Shown: positions 22,063-31,039 of the stretch, piece after piece
Layout: the number at the start of each line of letters is the position of its first letter
Numbering within the stretch: position 1 is the stretch's first letter
From: Leptidea sinapis
Lineage: Eukaryota; Arthropoda; Insecta; Lepidoptera; Pieridae
Direction: 5' to 3'
NCBI RefSeq assembly: GCF_905404315.1
Contig: NC_066292.1
Location: 3,100,001 to 3,164,000 of the forward strand
Length of the DNA stretch: 64,000 bases
The notes under the pieces: model-generated
What the model was told of the DNA's origin: nothing
Seen by the model: only the letters and a program-made list of their open reading frames with translations
Databases searched by the model: none
Program-made: the position numbers and the translations under genes

Positions 22063-22671
22063 CTATGAACTTGTTAGCAACTGACTTGTGAAATAATTAT
22101 GCTTTTCTTTACAAAGTGCTTTAGTTAATATGTCTGCTAACATATTTGCAGTTGACAAGTATTTTATTTCAACAACACCTTTATTAACAATTTCTTTAAT
22201 AAAATGATGACGTATATCAATGTGCTTTGTTCTGGAATGAAATACAAAACTTTTACATAACTTAATAGCAGATTGATTGTCATTATAAATCGTGATTTTA
22301 GCCATGGTACCAAAGACTTCAAATAAAAATTTTCTAATAAATAAAGCTTCCTTACATGTGTCTGACAACGCCATGTACTCTGCTTCAGTGCTTGACAGAG
22401 CAACAGTGCGCTGCTTGCGGCTCTCCCAAGCAACAACGGACTTGCCCACGGTAAAAATGAAGCCAGTAAACGATTTACGGTCGATGTTGTCTGACGCCCA
22501 GTCAGCATCTGCGTAGGCTGAAATGTTCAAACCTGATTTGGAAAATACAAGGTTAAAATTAATTGTACCTTTCAAATAACGTAGTATTCTTTTGGCAGCT
22601 TTCCAGTGAGTTTCGCCGAAACAATCATTGAATTGACTGAGGTAGCTAACTGCATGACTGATGTCAGGTCT
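22063..22671 (-). pseudogene. Copia pol remnant: RT C-terminus and RNase H (unit 2)
   Basis: It has the same content and same break as the remnant in unit 1: RNase H region retained, reverse-transcriptase active site deleted. Confidence 0.85.
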
Positions 22672-23348
22672 GGGCAGTCGGGGATGGTCTTCTGGTGTTT
22701 GATCCCGCAGGTCTTTAGGTATTCCTTAAATTTAGAACTCATATATTCTCCGCCTCTATCACTTCTAAGAACTTTTAACTTCTTCCCAGTTTCATTCTCC
22801 ACAAGGGCTTTGAATTTTTTGAAATTAGCAAAAGTTTCATTTTTTGATTTCAAAAAATAGACAAACTGCTTTCTTGTGTAGTCATCGATGAAACTAAGTA
22901 TGTACCTAGCACCACTTATAGAGGGAACCTGTATGGGACCACATAAGTCTGTATGTATTAAACCCAGCACTTCTGTCGCTCTATTACTTGATTTCTTAGG
23001 AAAAGGGAGTCTACTTTGCTTTCCTTCAACACAAGACACACATTGCTGAAAATCAGAAGTATTAAAATGAACGCCAATTGCCATACCTTTTTGCAAAAGT
23101 TGCATACTTCTTAGATTAAGGTGACCGAGCCGCTTGTGCCACACTTCCTGGGATTTCAAGTCTGCCGCAGCTGATGCCATCATACTGCACTCCTGTTCCT
23201 CTGCAGTACAAACGCTATCAGACACAGTATCTAGCTGATAGACACCATTGACATGGGTACCTGTAGCTAAAATCTCGTTATTATCATAGATAGTTATTCT
23301 AAAATTATTTAAATTATTCTGTGAGAGGATCCCTGAACGCCAGTTCAT
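22572..23348 (-). pseudogene. Chimeric ORF: flank fused to copia integrase (unit 2/full-element junction)
   Basis: This 258-codon fusion is like the one at 20592-21368, with one amino-acid difference (Glu instead of Asp in the ALVENETGKK segment). Its ATG (23346-23348) lies in the flank of the full-length element. Confidence 0.75.
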
Positions 23349-23729
23349 TTATTAGTTCAACCGCATACAACAAAGAGTAGTGAGAATCATCTACGGTGAA
23401 ATCGTTACCAACCGTATTGTCACTTTGCATCTCCTACCACATACCTACCTGTCTACATCACAAGAAGTGTACGGAGGAATTTTGATAAATTTCAGAGGCT
23501 GAAAATGGGCTGAAATGAGAAAATTCATAAGCTCCTCGTCGATTTCTGGCATACCTGAAGCACGCGGTTTATACTTTTTGGCTCGTAAATTTGTGGAATG
23601 TCGGCTTAGTATTCCCGAACTGATCTTCACGCTAAGGCATAAAAATGCATTTCTTTTCTCAATATAGGCTCCTTCAGAATTCTTTTTGATGCGATTTACT
23701 AGATACCTACTACCGCTTCGGAATGAAAT
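23294..23729. repeat. Pre-insertion flank (third copy), decayed non-LTR sequence
   Basis: These 436 bp recur at 19334 and 21314. Plus-strand translation near its start gives FNRIQQRVVRIIYGEIVTNR, resembling the FDRVQRRVARIVGDP segment of family B-type reverse transcriptases. Its last 100 bases (AGAATTCTTTTTGATG, CTACTACCGCTTCGGAA) match the family C 3' end at 31120-31210. Copia inserted into this old sequence. Confidence 0.65.
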
Positions 23730-23950
23730 TGTTAGGAAAAATGATAGGAATAAAAACACTGCGATGAGATTACACTTGATTTTAATACTATGAGCGATAA
23801 CAAACAAGACAAGTACGTACATTACTGATGACCATTAGCAGAGAACAGGAAGTTAAAGGGCTGACGTCTATTTGACATTACATATGTCACACTGAGCACA
23901 GACAAAATAAACTTTTAGGTTGCGTTTACATTTAAGCAATAGCTTCAACA
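23730..23950 (-). repeat. Copia 3' LTR of the full-length element
   Basis: 221 bp, TG...CA ends, identical by eye to the 5' LTR at 28087-28307, which points to a recent insertion or homogenisation. The element's 3' untranslated region is 23951-24042. A short purine-rich AAGGG lies 4 to 8 bases from the LTR and may be part of the polypurine tract. Confidence 0.93.
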
Positions 23951-24042
23951 CTGGCCCTTAAACGCAAGCTAAACATAAACTACAACTTAACAAAGTTACA
24001 TTCTAACTTAGTTCAGTTAAAACACAAACATTATAAGTTAAC

Positions 24043-27000
24043 CTATGAACTTGTTAGCAACTGACTTGTGAAATAATTATGCTTTTCTTTACAAAGTGCT
24101 TTAGTTAATATGTCTGCTAACATATTTGCAGTTGACAAGTATTTTATTTCAACAACACCTTTATTAACAATTTCTTTAATAAAATGATGACGTATATCAA
24201 TGTGCTTTGTTCTGGAATGAAATACAAAACTTTTACATAACTTAATAGCAGATTGATTGTCATTATAAATCGTGATTTTAGCCATGGTACCAAAGACTTC
24301 AAATAAAAATTTTCTAATAAATAAAGCTTCCTTACATGTGTCTGACAACGCCATGTACTCTGCTTCAGTGCTTGACAGAGCAACAGTGCGCTGCTTGCGG
24401 CTCTCCCAAGCAACAACGGACTTGCCCACGGTAAAAATGAAGCCAGTAAACGATTTACGGTCGATGTTGTCTGACGCCCAGTCAGCATCTGCGTAGGCTG
24501 AAATGTTCAAACCTGATTTGGAAAATACAAGGTTAAAATTAATTGTACCTTTCAAATAACGTAGTATTCTTTTGGCAGCTTTCCAGTGAGTTTCGCCGAA
24601 ACAATCATTGAATTGACTGAGGTAGCTAACTGCATGACTGATGTCAGGTCTGGTGCAAACTGCCACATACATCAAAGAACCAATCAAACCTCTGTAGTCG
24701 TAGGTCTCGTACTGCTTGGGTTCTTTGGTAAGTTTAAGACCTGTCTCCATGGGTGTTGCAGCTGGTTTGCAGTCCTCCATGCGAAACTTTTTCAGTACCT
24801 TCTGGATGTAGTTCGACTGATTTAGGTAAATTTTGTTATCTTCCCTCATCAGCTTCATGCCAAGTACATGCTGAGCTGGCCCTAGATCAGTGATTTCGAA
24901 TTCCTCCTGTAGTTCCTTCTTTATTTTATCCTTTCCTTGAAAATCTGGTGATGAAAATACAATCAAGTCGTCCACATACAACGCTATGATCATCATTGAT
25001 CCATTTTCACACTTAAAGAATACGCATGGCTCAGAAGTCAAGCGGCAGAACTTTAATTTGTCACAGAGCACCTTAGTAATTTTATCGTACCAAGACTTGG
25101 AAGCTTGTTTAAGGCCGTACACAGCCTTGTCGAGCTTATATACCATATCTTCGCTCCCTTTAACCTTGAAACACTCTGGTTGCTCCATGTATACTGTTTC
25201 CTCAAGATCTCCATTGAGAAAAGCAGTTTTCACATCAAGATGTTCCAAATCCAAGTTGTATTCTGCTGCTAGAGCAAGAAGCATTCTTATTGTGGAGTAC
25301 CTTACTACAGGTGAAAAAGTATCCTGGTAATCTATACCATATTTCTGGGTATAACCTTTGGCAACCAAACGAGCTTTAAATTTTATGAGCTCACCATTAG
25401 CACCATATTTCCTTTTAAAAATCCATTTACATTGAACGGGCTTATGGCCAGGTTTACGTTTTGTCAAAGTCCAACATTTGTTCTTAATGAATGAATTATA
25501 CTCATCTGTCATTGCCCTCCGCCAACTGTCTGAATCCGGTCCCTTCAGTGCTTCGGTTGCAGTCTGCGGATCATCAGGGTAACCATCAGCCAGTGCCACA
25601 AAATTAGCAATTAGGCAGGACCCATCAGCTTCTTCGTAGGAGGTGTCTTCCTGCTCTGCTTGAGCCAGCGTGTCATCTCCTGGAACGTAAGTATAATCCA
25701 AACAGTTCTCCGTTTCAGAACTTGTGTTATCGCTCTCAGAATCATACAGTGTGATCATGCTGATCCTCTGTTCCTCTTTCTGTGATAATCTCATGTCATC
25801 AGATTGATCAGAACTCACAGTGGATGATTCTGATTGCTGAATTTCATTAGAAATCAGACTGTTGATGTCAACAATAGGATGTTGCTTGAAACTATCATCA
25901 TGTGACATGTCTTTGTTCCAAAATTTATTTTCTATGAACACAACATTGCGAGAATTGACACAGTTTCTGTGGTTCTCAGTATCTATTAGTCGGTAGCCTT
26001 TCGACTCTTCATTGTATCCCACAAAAATATATGGTTTGCTTTTAGGATCAAGTTTCCTCCTATTCTTTACCATAGAATAAGCTACACAACCAAAAATTCT
26101 TAAATGGTTTAGATTTACCTTCTTGTTTGTCCACTTCTCCTCGGGGGTTTCACCAGGAACGGCCTTGGTAGGACTGCGGTTCTTTAAGTAGACTGCTGTG
26201 TTCACTGCCTCTGCCCAGAATTTCTTTTCCAGTCCAGCGTCACGCAGCATGCATCTAACCTTCTCCATCACCGTCCTATTGGCCCGTTCCGCGACGCCAT
26301 TTTGTTGTGGGCAGTCGGGGATGGTCTTCTGGTGTTTGATCCCGCAGGTCTTTAGGTATTCCTTAAATTTAGAACTCATATATTCTCCGCCTCTATCACT
26401 TCTAAGAACTTTTAACTTCTTCCCAGTTTCATTCTCCACAAGGGCTTTGAATTTTTTGAAATTAGCAAAAGTTTCATTTTTTGATTTCAAAAAATAGACA
26501 AACTGCTTTCTTGTGTAGTCATCGATGAAACTAAGTATGTACCTAGCACCACTTATAGAGGGAACCTGTATGGGACCACATAAGTCTGTATGTATTAAAC
26601 CCAGCACTTCTGTCGCTCTATTACTTGATTTCTTAGGAAAAGGGAGTCTACTTTGCTTTCCTTCAACACAAGACACACATTGCTGAAAATCAGAAGTATT
26701 AAAATGAACGCCAATTGCCATACCTTTTTGCAAAAGTTGCATACTTCTTAGATTAAGGTGACCGAGCCGCTTGTGCCACACTTCCTGGGATTTCAAGTCT
26801 GCCGCAGCTGATGCCATCATACTGCACTCCTGTTCCTCTGCAGTACAAACGCTATCAGACACAGTATCTAGCTGATAGACACCATTGACATGGGTACCTG
26901 TAGCTAAAATCTCGTTATTATCATAGATAGTACATGATGTACTATCAAAAGTAACAATATAACCCTTTTTGGTCATGGCACTGACTGACAACAAATTAGT

Positions 27001-27978
27001 ACTTAAATTAGGAACATAATAAGTATCACTTATTGTCCTTACACAGTCTTTCAGCTGCACTTTTACTTGACCTAACCCCGCAGTGGATAGCTTTGCACCG
27101 TTTGCAATGCACACATCCACTGTTTTTTTCGGATCACATCCTACCATCACTTTTGCACTGTTACACATATGATTAGTGGCTCCGGAATCAATGTACCACT
27201 TGTTACTATTCACATTCACAGAGAGAGCCGTCACAAGCGCCTTGTTTTTAACAGGAACCTTCTTCTGCGAGCTCCTCGGTGGATGCCTCGTTCCCAGGCT
27301 GCTACTGTAGTTGCTTGCAGTTGCAATCTTTCTCTCCGGACAGTTCCGAGAAAGGTGTCCTTTGCCGTTGCACTTAAAACATTTGAATTGTTTCTGTGTG
27401 TGTGTGGTGACTAAGGCTGTACCACCTTCGTTCTTGTCTTCACGCCTTTGTACCTCTTGTAATAGTTTAGAGGAGATGGTATCGGTCGTCAACTTGGAAC
27501 TAGAATTCTCAATTGCCATGATGAGCGGGTCGTAGTCTTCTGTGAGTCCACTCAACATTATCACTGCAACAAATTCATCATCCAGAGGTGATTCTATTTC
27601 CTCCAGTTGGTGAGAAATCTCCTTAATTTTGTGTAGGTATGACTCCATCGAGGGATTTTCACTCAACTTGGTGCTGAAAAGACTCCGCAGCAGGCCCAAT
27701 CTTCTGCTCAGACCACGTCCTTCATAAGCCTTTTTCAGTATGTTCCACGCCTCAAACGCGGTTTTGGCAGAACGGATGTACGGTATTACCGTCGGTGCCA
27801 CAGAGAGCGCGATCCTCGCCAACGCTTTCTCACCTTTATTTTTGTCGCTTTCGTTATTGGTTTCAACGAAGTCCCACAATTCCTCGTGAATTAATAGCAT
27901 GCGCATAGTAAACTTCCAAGTGGAGTAGTTTTCTGCCCCTTTTAGTTTCTCCATACCTTGTGCAAGCGGGGACGCCAT
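24043..27978 (-). CDS. Copia Gag-Pol polyprotein
   Basis: This is a 1311-residue polyprotein for virus-like-particle assembly, reverse transcription and integration of the retrotransposon. Counting from the ATG at 27976-27978: Gag at the N-terminus (LKGAENYSTWKF), zinc knuckle C200-x2-C203-x4-H208-x4-C213, and protease DSGAT at 264-268. Integrase has a zinc site H402/H407/C434/C437 and the DD35E triad D465, D528, E564. Reverse transcriptase has YVDD at 1001-1004. RNase H has YADADW at 1162-1167, then EAEYMAL and DIRHHF. The frame also stays open upstream to 28074 through a GTG codon inside the primer site; the ATG start is preferred because the Gag homology begins just after it. Gag and Pol share one frame, as in many copia elements. 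There is no stop or frameshift. Confidence 0.95.
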   Translation of the reverse strand: MASPLAQGMEKLKGAENYSTWKFTMRMLLIHEELWDFVETNNESDKNKGEKALARIALSVAPTVIPYIRSAKTAFEAWNILKKAYEGRGLSRRLGLLRSLFSTKLSENPSMESYLHKIKEISHQLEEIESPLDDEFVAVIMLSGLTEDYDPLIMAIENSSSKLTTDTISSKLLQEVQRREDKNEGGTALVTTHTQKQFKCFKCNGKGHLSRNCPERKIATASNYSSSLGTRHPPRSSQKKVPVKNKALVTALSVNVNSNKWYIDSGATNHMCNSAKVMVGCDPKKTVDVCIANGAKLSTAGLGQVKVQLKDCVRTISDTYYVPNLSTNLLSVSAMTKKGYIVTFDSTSCTIYDNNEILATGTHVNGVYQLDTVSDSVCTAEEQECSMMASAAADLKSQEVWHKRLGHLNLRSMQLLQKGMAIGVHFNTSDFQQCVSCVEGKQSRLPFPKKSSNRATEVLGLIHTDLCGPIQVPSISGARYILSFIDDYTRKQFVYFLKSKNETFANFKKFKALVENETGKKLKVLRSDRGGEYMSSKFKEYLKTCGIKHQKTIPDCPQQNGVAERANRTVMEKVRCMLRDAGLEKKFWAEAVNTAVYLKNRSPTKAVPGETPEEKWTNKKVNLNHLRIFGCVAYSMVKNRRKLDPKSKPYIFVGYNEESKGYRLIDTENHRNCVNSRNVVFIENKFWNKDMSHDDSFKQHPIVDINSLISNEIQQSESSTVSSDQSDDMRLSQKEEQRISMITLYDSESDNTSSETENCLDYTYVPGDDTLAQAEQEDTSYEEADGSCLIANFVALADGYPDDPQTATEALKGPDSDSWRRAMTDEYNSFIKNKCWTLTKRKPGHKPVQCKWIFKRKYGANGELIKFKARLVAKGYTQKYGIDYQDTFSPVVRYSTIRMLLALAAEYNLDLEHLDVKTAFLNGDLEETVYMEQPECFKVKGSEDMVYKLDKAVYGLKQASKSWYDKITKVLCDKLKFCRLTSEPCVFFKCENGSMMIIALYVDDLIVFSSPDFQGKDKIKKELQEEFEITDLGPAQHVLGMKLMREDNKIYLNQSNYIQKVLKKFRMEDCKPAATPMETGLKLTKEPKQYETYDYRGLIGSLMYVAVCTRPDISHAVSYLSQFNDCFGETHWKAAKRILRYLKGTINFNLVFSKSGLNISAYADADWASDNIDRKSFTGFIFTVGKSVVAWESRKQRTVALSSTEAEYMALSDTCKEALFIRKFLFEVFGTMAKITIYNDNQSAIKLCKSFVFHSRTKHIDIRHHFIKEIVNKGVVEIKYLSTANMLADILTKALCKEKHNYFTSQLLTSS

Positions 27979-28070
27979 GTTGTTCACCGAAGCAACGAAG
28001 TAACGCGTGCGTGATGAAAAATTGGTACGCGTAATCTCGCCGAAATAAATATTTTTTCCTATTCTCCCAA

Positions 28071-28086
28071 CCACGCTCTGCTACCA
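28071..28086 (-). other. Primer-binding site, initiator tRNA-Met
   Basis: On the minus strand TGGTAGCAGAGCGTGG begins directly after the 5' LTR. Its complement, CCACGCTCTGCTACCA, is the 3' end including CCA of insect initiator tRNA-Met as I know it. All 16 bases pair. Drosophila copia instead uses an internal fragment of this tRNA, so this element follows the Ty1/plant mode. Confidence 0.9.
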
Positions 28087-28307
28087 TGTTAGGAAAAATG
28101 ATAGGAATAAAAACACTGCGATGAGATTACACTTGATTTTAATACTATGAGCGATAACAAACAAGACAAGTACGTACATTACTGATGACCATTAGCAGAG
28201 AACAGGAAGTTAAAGGGCTGACGTCTATTTGACATTACATATGTCACACTGAGCACAGACAAAATAAACTTTTAGGTTGCGTTTACATTTAAGCAATAGC
28301 TTCAACA
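28087..28307 (-). repeat. Copia 5' LTR of the full-length element
   Basis: 221 bp with TG...CA ends, carrying the promoter and polyadenylation region of the element. On its outer side is the target duplication GAAAT (28308-28312). Confidence 0.93.
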
Positions 28308-28350
28308 GAAATGACGCTCTTTGAGATTAGAAACGGCGCAAGACCTGTGT
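28308..28350 (-). repeat. Right half of the interrupted family C repeat
   Basis: After GAAAT the sequence continues GACGCTCTTTGAGATTAG and AAACGGCGCAAGA. Joined in thought to the left flank ending at 19769, it parallels GGCGCTCTGAAAGAG and GCGGCGCAAGAAACTC at 31209-31238. Copia therefore interrupted a family C-type 3' end here. Confidence 0.7.
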
Positions 28351-28688
28351 CAAGACGCGTGACTTAACCGACTCGTTGACTGAGACAAATTTAAAACAGA
28401 ATAAAAAAATATACTTTTTAAGACTTGACTGACCACCGATCAACTTATCGTGCTTAACTATTATTAGTATCAAGTCCTTTTACTTTTATTTGTAAAATTA
28501 TAAGTATTATCTGTACCTATAGCTAAGCTTGTAACGATTGTGAACTATTTTTTATTTTCTTAATTTAACTCTGTTGGTGTAAACTACTTTAGCAATAGAA
28601 CAAACCTCAGTGGTTTTTATTGCTTTGAAACCTCCATGCAATATTTTTTTTTTAATAATAAAAAAATAAAGAAACTCCTAACAATCCA
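28351..28688. other. No gene seen
   Basis: AT-rich flank of the copia array; no recognisable features. Confidence 0.5.
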
Positions 28689-28800
28689 TTTTTTTTTTAT
28701 GGCATAGGAGGACAAACGAGCGTACGGGTCACCTGGTGTTAAGTGATCACCACTGCCCACATTCTCTTGCACCCAGAGGAATCACAGTAGCGTTGCCTTT
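28689..28800 (-). mobile_element. Family B 3' end fragment
   Basis: On the plus strand a T-run is followed by GGCATAGGAGGACAAACGAG, CGTACGGGTCACCTGGTGTT and GTTGCC. This is the reverse complement of the family B C-terminus and A-tail. It is about 110 bp and non-functional. Confidence 0.8.
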
Positions 28801-29220
28801 TTCCCTGTTATTATCCCCGGGTGACATAGGTTATATTATATTTTAAATTAAAAAAAAGGAATTCCTACTAAGACTCATATAATGTAATCCAATGTGTAAA
28901 AAAATACCTTAAACAATCTTTACATGTGCGTTGCGAAAACTATTGACCATACCATTATTAACTTAAAAAAGCTTATGTACTTTAGCAAATGTCAGTTATT
29001 TTAAAAATTTAATTGAAATGCCTCTACCACGTGCTTAGTCCTGTGTGTATGCGGACGAAGTCGCGGGAATCAGCTAGTTATCAATCATTTTTTATTTATT
29101 CTATTCCACTCTATATTTTTAATTTTTCCAGCGAAGAGAATACTTAATACATAATAAAACTCGACCAAAATACTGCTGTCGTAATATTTTTTACAGTCTA
29201 CAGTTATTGCAGTTTACGAG
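28801..29220. other. No gene seen; possible Helitron/RTE-type terminus
   Basis: The words GCGGACGAAGTCGCGGGAAT then CAGCTAGTT at about 29051-29078 resemble a CTAG-ended mobile-element terminus common in Lepidoptera. The other end was not found. The remainder is AT-rich. Confidence 0.4.
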
Positions 29221-29805
29221 ATAGGTCTAAGGATGAGATATATAGAACGTACTTAGACTATGCTCAGACTTTACTAACGTAAAACTAAGCTGAGTGTGGT
29301 AAAACGTAACCTTGACTTTTGCATTGGGCTGTCTTAGCTGTTCATCATAATCTTCTATACATAATAATAATATAGATAAATAATAATATAAATAAAATTG
29401 GAGTGTCTGTTTGTAATATTGAAATAACCGTTTTTACTACATGTATATACGGTACATACACCAAATTAATATTTTTTTACAATTTTTGTCGGTCTACCTA
29501 TCTGTTTGTTCCGGCTAATCTCTGAAATGGCTAGACTGATTTTGACGGGACTTTTATTGGCAGGTTACTCAGGCGAAGTTTATTTTAGAAAATTTATTTT
29601 ATTTTAGACGGGTAAAGTAATGTTGCAATGTCCAAGAAACCGGTGTAACTCTAAAAAAAATTTATAGTCAGCCAGTTTAAATTATATGACTAAATCAAAG
29701 ATTATGCTGAGCTTACACTCAGCAAAGTTTTGCGTAAGTAAAGTCTGAGCAGAGTCTAAGTATCTACGCATTATAGATCTCAACCTTAGTGATAGATTCT
29801 CCGTT
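29221..29805. mobile_element. Foldback/MITE element with about 110-bp inverted termini
   Basis: The left arm (29221-29351) contains ACTTAGACTATGCTCAGACT and CTGAGTGTGG. The right arm (29697-29805) is its diverged reverse complement (AGTCTGAGCAGAGTCTAAGT, ACACTCAGC). Between them lies a Helitron-like segment. No transposase frame is present, so any mobility would be in trans. Confidence 0.65.
29352..29690 (+). mobile_element. Helitron-like segment nested in the foldback element
   Basis: It begins TCTATACATAATAATAATAT and contains AAAATTGGAGTGTCTGTTTG, then TCGGTCTACC and CCGGCTAATCTCTGAAATGG. These resemble a known style of small lepidopteran Helitron 5' region. The last words recur in part at about 43630. 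No CTAG end was found, so it is probably truncated. Confidence 0.5.
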
Positions 29806-29990
29806 GGTTTCCTTTCGGCATCTCTAAAAAGTGTCAGCGTCAGAGAGTACATACAGACAGAAATCACCACCCACAGTTTATCGAAGCAGATGTACCACCA
29901 CATACATAGTGTTATAATTCAGGTGTTGTAAACATCTGCTGACATTAATAACCTATTGTTATTTTGTTATAGATTTGTGATATATTAAAC

Positions 29991-30086
29991 ATGACCGCGC
30001 CGTGGACGTACAGACGGACAGATGTGCGGATGGAGGAGGGTTGGACGGCTCGTCGGACAGTAAATCATCACCCTTCAGTACTATAG
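29991..30086 (+). other. Small ORF of 31 codons, doubtful exon
   Basis: In a GC-rich patch, ATG at 29991 (context AAACATGACC) opens a 31-codon frame beginning MTAPWTYRRTDVRMEEGW, with a possible splice donor CA|GTAAAT near 30060. No homology is recognised and there is no transcript evidence. It is more likely chance than a gene. Confidence 0.15.
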
Positions 30087-30159
30087 GTACTTTAAGTATA
30101 TATAATAATATTATATTACCTACTTATACGTATGACATTATATTAGATACATACCTATT

Positions 30160-30470
30160 TTACCAGTGGGAGGCTCCTTTGCACAGGATGCCGGCTAGAT
30201 TATGGGTACCACAACGGCGCCTACTTCTACCGTGAAGCAGTAATGTGTAAATATTATCGTGTTTCGGTCTGAAGGGCGCCGTAGCTAGTGAAATTACTGG
30301 GCAAATGAGACTTAACATCTTATGTCTCAAGGTGACGAGCGCAATTGTAGTGCCGTTCAGAATTTTTGGGTTTTTCAAGAATCCTGAGCGGCATTGCATT
30401 GTTGCAGGGCGTATCAACTACCATTAGCTGAACATCCAGCTCGTAATGTCCCTTATTTTCATAAAAAAGA
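30160..30470 (+). mobile_element. Family A SINE-like repeat, near full length
   Basis: It runs from TTACCAGTGGGAGGCTCCTT to TTATTTTCATAAAAAAG. The internal hairpin GCCGTTCAG..CTGAGCGGC is kept with one changed base. This is one of the two best copies for defining the family (the other is at 40652). Confidence 0.88.
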
Positions 30471-30697
30471 ATATAATCAAGTAGGCAATGACAGCTATAA
30501 ACTTAAATAAGAAGGAAGTTTGTTTTGCTTTAGGTAGGTAGGTCCTCTACCTGACTAGACGTCGCGTTGTTGTGTGTAAGTATAGTAGGTAATGCTATTG
30601 AATTTATTAGGCACAGGTAGTGTTCCCACTAGTGTTCCCAAGCATTTCAACTAATACCTGCAGTTTAGACAAATTCCTGCATGTCAATAAATTCTAT

Positions 30698-30709
30698 CAT
30701 CGCATTGTA
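30698..30709. repeat. 12-bp target duplication, left
   Basis: CATCGCATTGTA recurs exactly at 31005-31016 and brackets a 295-bp insertion. This length is typical of LINE-driven retrotransposition. Confidence 0.75.
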
Positions 30710-31004
30710 CACAAATAAAATTTGATAAACAAAATTTTATGAACGATGCGGGATTCGAACCCACGACCTCCGGCGTTCCGTGCCGGTGCTCTAACCAACT
30801 GAGCCAACCGTTCGAGTACCGCCTCGTTATAAAATTCTGTTTGCTTTGTTCAACTCTCAGGTTGTGGCTTCACCTACAGGATCTAATTTATAGTTGATAA
30901 CCTGCTCAACCCCAATATTTGCATATTAGGAAATTGACTTGAGATGTCGCTCTTGTAAATCTAAAGTGAGGGTTATCACTTTAAAAAACATAACATATTG
31001 TTTA
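30710..31004 (-). mobile_element. Family D SINE with complete tRNA-like cloverleaf
   Basis: A 295-bp insertion is bounded by 12-bp direct repeats. The minus-strand segment 30741-30813 folds as a full 73-nt cloverleaf. The acceptor is GAACGGT/ATCGTTC, the D-stem GCTC/GAGC, the anticodon stem CCGGC/GCCGG and the T-stem GTGGG/CCCGC around TTCGAAT. The body resembles tRNA-Thr, but the anticodon loop ACGGAAC lacks the invariant U33, so it is not a translating tRNA. The tRNA part lies near one end, and AAAGTGATAACCCTCACTTT near the other. Confidence 0.75.
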
Positions 31005-31039
31005 CATCGCATTGTAAGGGTATACCTAAATGCGCGATT

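Larger units (their letters stand above)
21314..23293 (-). mobile_element. Tandem unit 2: flank + LTR + deleted copia pol
   Basis: This is the second 1980-bp unit, with the same deletion and the same junctions as unit 1. At the one site where unit 1 differs (22797), it agrees with the full-length element. It joins at 23294 to the flank of the full element. The shared rearrangement means the deleted unit formed once and was then duplicated. Confidence 0.9.
23730..28307 (-). mobile_element. Full-length Ty1/copia LTR retrotransposon, apparently intact
   Basis: This 4578-bp element has matching LTRs, an initiator tRNA-Met primer site directly after the 5' LTR, one continuous gag-pol frame and a 5-bp GAAAT duplication outside the whole array. 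The domain order Gag, protease, integrase, reverse transcriptase, RNase H is diagnostic of Ty1/copia (integrase before reverse transcriptase). All catalytic residues I can check are present, so it may still be mobile. It is the source of the two deleted tandem units beside it. Confidence 0.95.

Noticed and set aside
19334..23293. CRISPR or satellite array
   Set aside because: There are only two long repeats plus the parent element; units contain LTR and pol sequence.
20626..27535. Plus-strand ORFs inside the copia array
   Set aside because: Antisense shadows of pol and gag, repeated with the array.
27979..28074. N-terminal extension of copia Gag-Pol from GTG at 28074
   Set aside because: It begins inside the primer-binding site and has no ATG; Gag similarity begins after the ATG at 27978.
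30741..30813. Functional tRNA gene
   Set aside because: The cloverleaf is complete, but the anticodon loop lacks U33 and the unit is embedded in a dispersed repeat with a second copy at 33274.
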